Assembly: GCF_004349105.1 (NCBI RefSeq)
Contig: NZ_SMLB01000014.1
Location: 62,001 to 126,000 of the forward strand
Source: Jiangella aurantiaca
Lineage (GTDB): Bacteria; Actinomycetota; Actinomycetes; Jiangellales; Jiangellaceae
DNA length: 64,000 nucleotides
Reading direction: 5' to 3'
A program made the position numbers and the translations under genes. This document shows positions 59,913-64,000 of the stretch, piece by piece. The notes beneath the pieces were generated by a model that was not told where the DNA came from, did not search any database, and saw only the letters and a program-made list of their open reading frames with translations. How positions within the stretch are numbered: position 1 is the stretch's first letter; each line of letters begins with the position of its first letter.

Positions 59913-60764
59913 CTAACGGTCTGGACCGTGAGGGCGTTCTCCGGAGTTGCCGTTGCTGTTATCGGAGTTTCCGGAATTGCCGGAGTTCCCGCCTCCGTTG
60001 CCGGACTCCTGGCCCGGCGCTTCCGGCCGGCCGGGAGCGGACTCCGGATGGCCGGGAGGGGTCTCCGGCCGGTTCGGCGGCGGTATCTCCGGCTGGTCCG
60101 GATTGCCGGGCGTCTCGGGCTTTCCGGGAGGGGTCTCCGGTTTGCTCGGCGGTGTCTCCGGTTTGCCCGGCGGTGTCTCCGGTTTGCCCGGCGGTGTCTC
60201 CGGCCGGTCCGGGTTGCCCGGCGTCTCGGGCTTCCCGGGGGGAGTCTCCGGCTTACCGGGTGGAGTCACCGGCGAGCCGGGGTCATCGGGCCGGCCCGAG
60301 TCGGGCTCGGCGGTCGGACGGACGCGGTCCGGCGGGGTGTCGCGCAGGTCGTCGTGGTCGGCGTCGGGCGCGTCGCGCTGGAAGCTGATCGGCGTGACCG
60401 TCTCGATGAACGACTCGACGCGTGCCTGCGCCGCGCCGGGCAACGCCCCCGCGGCGGTGGCGGCGCTGAGACCGGTGAACACGACCACCGCGCCGGTGAC
60501 GACGCGGGCCCGCGGGCTCACGCCCGCCAGCCACGATCGCAGCCGGCGGCCGGCGGGCGTAGGGATCAGCGGGGCGGGCTCGATGCCGCTGAAGTCACCG
60601 CTGGCCATCCGCTGCGCCAGCTCGGCCGACGGCCGCACCGGCTGCCGCGCGGCAGCCCGGATCTGCCCGACGGCGCCGGCCAACGGCGCGAGTCCGGGCG
60701 TGACCGGGCGGCCAGCCAGCAGGGCCTCGACGGCATCCTCGTCGAGTAGGTGCAGCGGAAGCAT
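59913..60764 (-). CDS. Probable anti-sigma-type membrane protein with Pro-rich repeats
   Basis: 283 residues from the ATG at 60762-60764. The N-terminal about 85 residues are cytosolic-type helices (DEDAVEALLAGRPVTPGLAP, then PSAELAQRMASGDFSG). One membrane helix follows (RVVTGAVVVFTGLSAATAAG, about 87-106). The outer part starts with a short domain (VESFIETVTPISFQRDAPDA) and then a repeat array of PPGKPET and related units (about 165-235), ending in a Gly/Asn/Ser-rich tail. Lying 42 bp behind an ECF-like sigma gene on the same strand, it is a good candidate for its regulator, but no HxxxCxxC zinc anti-sigma motif is present. Confidence 0.72.
   Translation of the reverse strand: MLPLHLLDEDAVEALLAGRPVTPGLAPLAGAVGQIRAAARQPVRPSAELAQRMASGDFSGIEPAPLIPTPAGRRLRSWLAGVSPRARVVTGAVVVFTGLSAATAAGALPGAAQARVESFIETVTPISFQRDAPDADHDDLRDTPPDRVRPTAEPDSGRPDDPGSPVTPPGKPETPPGKPETPGNPDRPETPPGKPETPPGKPETPPSKPETPPGKPETPGNPDQPEIPPPNRPETPPGHPESAPGRPEAPGQESGNGGGNSGNSGNSDNSNGNSGERPHGPDR
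60165..60260 (-). repeat. In-frame Pro-Gly-Lys-Pro-Glu-Thr coding repeats
   Basis: Units of about 21 bases coding for PPGKPET or variants (GNPDRPET, PPSKPET) recur head to tail inside the gene at 59913-60764. They are protein-coding low-complexity repeats and probably vary in copy number between strains. Confidence 0.7.
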
Positions 60765-60806
60765 CTCGTTACTGAAATCGTCGCGCCGGCGCCGAGGGGT
60801 ACGGGG

Positions 60807-61316
60807 TCACTCGATTTTTCTTCGCAGTGCGGTCAGGCCACGCCGTTGCAGCGCCTTCACCGCGCCCACCGAGCGGCCGACGGCGCGGGCGACCTGCTCG
60901 ACGGTGAGGTCGCCGACGATGCGCAGCAGCAGGACCTCGCGCTGCTCCACCGAGAGCGTCGCGCACAGCTCGTACACCCGCCGCAGCCCCAGCGCGTCCA
61001 GCGCCTCGGCCTCGGCGTCGCCGCCCGGCCCGTCCAGCGTGGCGGGGTCGTCGGTGGGCTCAGCTGGACGCCGCGTGGCCCGCCGTCGCTCGTCGATGAG
61101 CCGCCGGTGCGCGATGGTGAAGACCCACGACCGGAACTGCGACTCCGTCCCCTCGAACGAGGAAAGCCCGGCGAAAACGCCGAGGAAGACCTCGCTGGTC
61201 AGATCGTCCGGCTCGGTCGCGCCCTGGAGACGGAGATAGCCGGTGACGACCGGCGCGAGGTCGGTGTACAGGCGCTCGAACGCCCACGGCGCGCCCGCGC
61301 GCGCCGCGTCGAGCAC
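60807..61316 (-). CDS. ECF-like RNA polymerase sigma factor
   Basis: At least 169 residues. Region 2 reads AWAF-type: PWAFERLYTDLAPVVTGYLR, then PDDLTSEVFLGVFAGLSSFE and FRSWVFTIAHRRLIDERRRA; region 4 is YELCATLSVEQREVLLLRIV, then GDLTVEQVARAVGRSVGAVK and ALQRRGLTALRRK. The formal start used here is a GTG at 61314-61316, but it has a poor Shine-Dalgarno and would cut off the DFExVL start of region 2. A perfect GGGAGG lies six bases before ATC at 61340, which would add MIGEDFEV (see findings). The Pro-rich membrane gene follows 42 bp later. Confidence 0.88.
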   Translation of the reverse strand: MLDAARAGAPWAFERLYTDLAPVVTGYLRLQGATEPDDLTSEVFLGVFAGLSSFEGTESQFRSWVFTIAHRRLIDERRRATRRPAEPTDDPATLDGPGGDAEAEALDALGLRRVYELCATLSVEQREVLLLRIVGDLTVEQVARAVGRSVGAVKALQRRGLTALRRKIE

Positions 61317-61451
61317 GACCTCGAAGTCTTCCCCGATGATCGCTCGCCTCCCGTTGGCGCCCGCCGCAAAGTCTGATCACCTGGCCTGAAGGTTACGGGC
61401 AGACGTCGGCCTTCCGGAACGTCAATGGACGGGAGCCGCCAGAATAGAGCA

Positions 61452-61850
61452 GTGGACAGCCGTCTCATCGACCTGCGGACCGGCACCGACCTGGTGACCG
61501 ACGTGACCCGCGACGTACTCGACTTCTGCCGCGGCCGGGGCGACGGCCTGTGCCATCTCTTCGTGCCGCACGCCACGGCCGGGCTGGCGCTGATCGAGAC
61601 CGGCTCCGGCACCGAGCCCGACCTCGCCGGCGCCGTGGACCGGCTGCTGCCGCGCGAGGACGTCTACCGCCACCGCCATGGCAGTCTCGGCCACGGTCGC
61701 GACCACGTCCTGCCGGCCTTCATCGCGCCGTCGCTGACGCTGCCGGTGCTGGGCGGCGCGCCGGCGCTGGGCACCTGGCAGAGCGTGGTCGTCGTCGACT
61801 CCAACGTCGACAACCGCGACCGGAAGCTGCGGCTGTCGTTCCTCAGCTGA
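61452..61850 (+). CDS. YjbQ/UPF0047 family protein
   Basis: 132 residues from the GTG at 61452. The family signature is complete: GDGLCHLFVPHATAGLALIE, REDVYRHRHGSLGHGRDHVL, APSLTLPVLGGAPALGTWQS and the closing NRDRKLRLSFLS. The conserved His residues line a putative active site, and some members have thiamin-phosphate synthase activity in vitro, so the physiological reaction is open. It is divergent from the sigma factor and its stop overlaps the glycosyltransferase stop by 8 bp. Confidence 0.9.
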   Translation: MDSRLIDLRTGTDLVTDVTRDVLDFCRGRGDGLCHLFVPHATAGLALIETGSGTEPDLAGAVDRLLPREDVYRHRHGSLGHGRDHVLPAFIAPSLTLPVLGGAPALGTWQSVVVVDSNVDNRDRKLRLSFLS

Positions 61851-62808
61851 CGGCGCCGGCCAGGACGGCGTCCCAGTCGTCGAGGAAGCGCTTGAGCCCG
61901 TAGTGCGACAGCGCGGCGTCCCGCGCCGCCGCACCGGCCGCCCGCGCGGCCTCCGCATCGCGCAGGTACAGCGCCACCGCGTCGGCCAGGTCGGACGGCC
62001 GGACGGAGACCCGGCCCGCGGCCGGCGGCACCGCGAACGGGGCCTCGGTGCAGCCGAGCACCACCACCGGCATCCCGAGGTGCATCGCCTCCAGCAGGGA
62101 CAAGCCGAGCGACGTCCAGCGGTGCAGGTGGACGTAGACGCGGCGCCTCGCCAGCTCGGCGTGCATGTGGTCCTGCGGGAGGTCGGCGTACGTGCGCAGC
62201 CGGCCGCCCGGCGCGGGTATCGCCTCGAGCAACCGGTCGACCGCCATCCCGAACACGTCCACCGGCGCGACGTCCAGTACGCCGGGCAGCAGATCCGTAC
62301 CGACCGCACGACCGCGCCGGACCGGCTCGTTGACGACCACGCCGGCCGCCTCGACGTCGCCGGTGTACCGGTAGCCGGGGTCGACGATCCCGTGCTCGAT
62401 CACCGTCGCCGGCGCGCCGCCGGAATCCCAGACGAGAGCGTTGAAGTGGGTCACGTGCACGATCGGGATGTCGCACCGCCCGGCCAGCGGGTGCCGGGTC
62501 GTCACGGCGCCGTCGCCCGGCGTGTTGTGCTCCAGGTAGACGGCGGGGACGTCGACGCCGGGCCGCCGGCCCAGCCACTGCTCGGCCAGGGTCAGCTCGT
62601 GCGGCCGCTGCAGGATCACGACGTCGACTTCGCGGTCGCGAAGCTCCTCCGGCGGGACCTCGGCGGCGTTGCGCTGCCACAGGTAGGTGCCGGCCCGGCC
62701 CCGTCCGTCGGGACCGCGGCCGGGCAGGACCGGGACGAAGTAGTCGTGGCGGCCTTGGACCAGCGATGTCGTATAGGCGCCATGCACGTGCCAGAGCAGA
62801 ACCCGCAT
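61843..62808 (-). CDS. Glycosyltransferase (GT-B, family 4-like)
   Basis: 321 residues from the ATG at 62806-62808. It begins MRVLLWHVHGAYTTSLVQG, has VYLEHNTPGDGAVTTRHPLA and IVHVTHFNALVWDSGGAPAT in the acceptor domain, and the donor domain carries YVHLHRWTSLGLSLLEAMHL followed by GMPVVVLGCTEAPFAVP, the region where GT4 enzymes hold the EX7E motif (the Glu of LLEAMH is present; the second acidic residue reads as Glu in CTEAP). The protein is compact. Sugar and acceptor are unknown. It is divergent from a carbamoyltransferase with 126 bp between starts, and the two may act on the same glycan or metabolite. Confidence 0.85.
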   Translation of the reverse strand: MRVLLWHVHGAYTTSLVQGRHDYFVPVLPGRGPDGRGRAGTYLWQRNAAEVPPEELRDREVDVVILQRPHELTLAEQWLGRRPGVDVPAVYLEHNTPGDGAVTTRHPLAGRCDIPIVHVTHFNALVWDSGGAPATVIEHGIVDPGYRYTGDVEAAGVVVNEPVRRGRAVGTDLLPGVLDVAPVDVFGMAVDRLLEAIPAPGGRLRTYADLPQDHMHAELARRRVYVHLHRWTSLGLSLLEAMHLGMPVVVLGCTEAPFAVPPAAGRVSVRPSDLADAVALYLRDAEAARAAGAAARDAALSHYGLKRFLDDWDAVLAGAVS

Positions 62809-62934
62809 GGCTCAGCCGTGCCCAGCGTTACTCGATCCATGCGCCGAAGAAACGCTCCCGAGTGAAGCGTTTCCGGTCGGCACAACGGGGCACTGGAGGC
62901 GAGTACGGCAATTGTCGCGGAAGGGCAAGGTCCG

Positions 62935-64000
62935 ATGAAGGTGCTCGGCATCAACGCGATCTTCCACGACCCCGCCGCCGCCCTGGTGATCGACGGCGAG
63001 GTCGTGGCGGCCGCCGAGGAGGAACGGTTCAGCCGCCGCAAACACGGCAAGCGGCCGGTCCCCTTCTCGGCGTGGGAGCTGCCCGAGCAGTCCGCCCGCT
63101 GGTGCCTGCAGCATGCCGGCCTGGAGCCGGCCGACCTCGACGCCGTCGGGTACTCGTTCGACCCGGCGCTGGCCCGGCCGGCGGCGGAGCAGGGCCTGCA
63201 CGATCCCTGGGACCACCTGCGGCTGACGTACGCCAAGGCCGCGCCCGGCTTCATCGCGACCGCGCTGCCTGGCCTGCACCGCGACCGCGTCCACTACGTC
63301 GCCCACCACGTGGCGCACGGCGCCTCGGCCGGGCTGGCCGCGCCGTTCGCCGGCTGTGACGTGCTGGTGCTGGACGGCCGCGGCGAGTCGGCCAGCCACC
63401 TGGCCGGCCGCTACGACGACTCCGGCGTGCTGAAGACGCTGGTCACGCAGGAGCTGCCGCACTCGATCGGGCTGCTGTACGAGGACGTCACCGAGCACCT
63501 CGGCTTCCTGCGCAGCAGCGACGAGTACAAGGTGATGGCACTGGCGGCGTACGGACGGCCCCGCTACCTCGACGCCGTCCGCGAGGCCGTGTACCCGGTC
63601 CACGACGGCGGCTTTCGAACCGAGCCGGTCGACTGGGCCGTCTACGCGCCCGCCCGCCGCCCCGGCCAGGACTGGACCGAGGAGCACGCCGACCTGGCCG
63701 CCAGCGTGCAGCGCCGGCTGGAGGAGGTGCTGGTCGAGCTGGCGTCGTGGCTGCGGGCACAGACCGGCGGCACCCGGCTCACCCTGGCCGGCGGCGTCGC
63801 GCTGAACTGCGTCGCCAACACCGTCGTCGCGCGGGAGGCCGGGTACGACGAGCTCTGGGTGCAGCCGGCCGCCGGTGATGCCGGGACGGCGCTGGGCGCG
63901 GCCCTGCATTTGGCCCGCACGCTGGGTGACACCGTGCGACCGATGCCAGGCGCCGACCTCGGCCGCACGTGGAGCGACGATGAGCTCGAGGCGGTGTTGC
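62935..64000 (+). CDS. Carbamoyltransferase, 3' end outside the window
   Basis: An uninterrupted frame of 355 codons from the ATG at 62935 to the window edge; the gene continues beyond 64000. It begins MKVLGINAIFHDPAAALVID, with EEERFSRRKHGKRPVPF, YVAHHVAHGASAG (metal-binding His cluster), VLDGRGESASHLAG, IGLLYEDVTEHLGFLRSSDE and LTLAGGVALNCVANTVVARE. These are the marks of the NodU/CmcH/TobZ carbamoyltransferases with a Kae1-like fold, which move carbamoyl from carbamoyl phosphate via carbamoyl-AMP to a sugar or antibiotic hydroxyl. The C-terminal YrdC-unlike domain lies outside. With the glycosyltransferase it hints at a glycan- or metabolite-decorating locus. Confidence 0.92.
   Translation, partial: MKVLGINAIFHDPAAALVIDGEVVAAAEEERFSRRKHGKRPVPFSAWELPEQSARWCLQHAGLEPADLDAVGYSFDPALARPAAEQGLHDPWDHLRLTYAKAAPGFIATALPGLHRDRVHYVAHHVAHGASAGLAAPFAGCDVLVLDGRGESASHLAGRYDDSGVLKTLVTQELPHSIGLLYEDVTEHLGFLRSSDEYKVMALAAYGRPRYLDAVREAVYPVHDGGFRTEPVDWAVYAPARRPGQDWTEEHADLAASVQRRLEEVLVELASWLRAQTGGTRLTLAGGVALNCVANTVVAREAGYDELWVQPAAGDAGTALGAALHLARTLGDTVRPMPGADLGRTWSDDELEAVL

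Noticed and set aside
60165-60260. Tandem repeats that could be mistaken for a CRISPR array
   Set aside because: They are in frame in a coding gene, lack unique spacers and encode PPGKPET units. No CRISPR array is present.

Overview
The window is one continuous stretch of very GC-rich DNA, densely packed with genes whose third codon positions are almost all G or C. The gene families point to an actinobacterium: mycothiol synthase (MshD), GlnR, a regulator–HbhA-like–DUF2516 trio, DUF1416/DUF4395 with an SseA rhodanese, ClpC, a PPK–MutT1 pair, and GTG starts with GTGA/ATGA overlaps. The gene mix would suit a Jiangella-like or related soil lineage, but that genus is a guess. The content is mostly chromosomal housekeeping. 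I see no phage, integrase, transposase, CRISPR array, rRNA or tRNA.

Layout. 1-5.6 kb: the end of a lipoprotein, clpC, a class-A beta-lactamase-fold lipoprotein, and the XRE/HbhA-like/DUF2516 cluster. 5.6-13.7 kb: a GH15-like enzyme, an APC permease, asparaginase, SDR, dtd, an NAD-dependent epimerase, YgfZ, a nitrobindin-like protein and an NTF2-like protein. 13.8-16.5 kb: a sulfur block (DsrE-like, DUF1416, SseA, DUF4395, thioredoxin-like) with a small leader peptide that looks like an attenuator. 16.5-23.2 kb: a membrane protein, a lipoprotein, MoaD-like, hydrolases, GlnR and MshD. 23.3-28.7 kb: an FtsX-type ABC exporter next to a NarL-type two-component system.

28.8-44.3 kb is a phosphate region: ppk, CYTH-CHAD and MutT1-like genes coupled by GTGA overlaps, then a PHO-box candidate and pstSCAB, then (after a huge secreted ThuA/sugar-dehydrogenase/DUF1080 protein) a Pit transporter with a PhoU-like DUF47 partner. 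44.4-54.3 kb: a Ser/Thr kinase, a WYL regulator, isochorismatase-like hydrolase, an RF3-type GTPase, uracil-DNA glycosylase, cold-shock protein, a SigB/SigF-type sigma factor, a LysR/aldo-keto reductase pair and a STAS protein. 54.7-59.6 kb: CutA, then PadR with a clear palindromic operator and a DrrAB-like ABC exporter. 59.9-64 kb: an ECF-like sigma factor with a probable membrane partner, YjbQ, a glycosyltransferase and the start of a carbamoyltransferase.

The most unusual signal is between genes: a set of about 100-bp palindromic elements whose loops contain TGCA or TGTA. Three pairs share extended flanking homology (19.0/59.7 kb, 23.2/42.6 kb, 54.5/56.0 kb), two of them in opposite orientation, so they look like a dispersed repeat family and not ordinary terminators.
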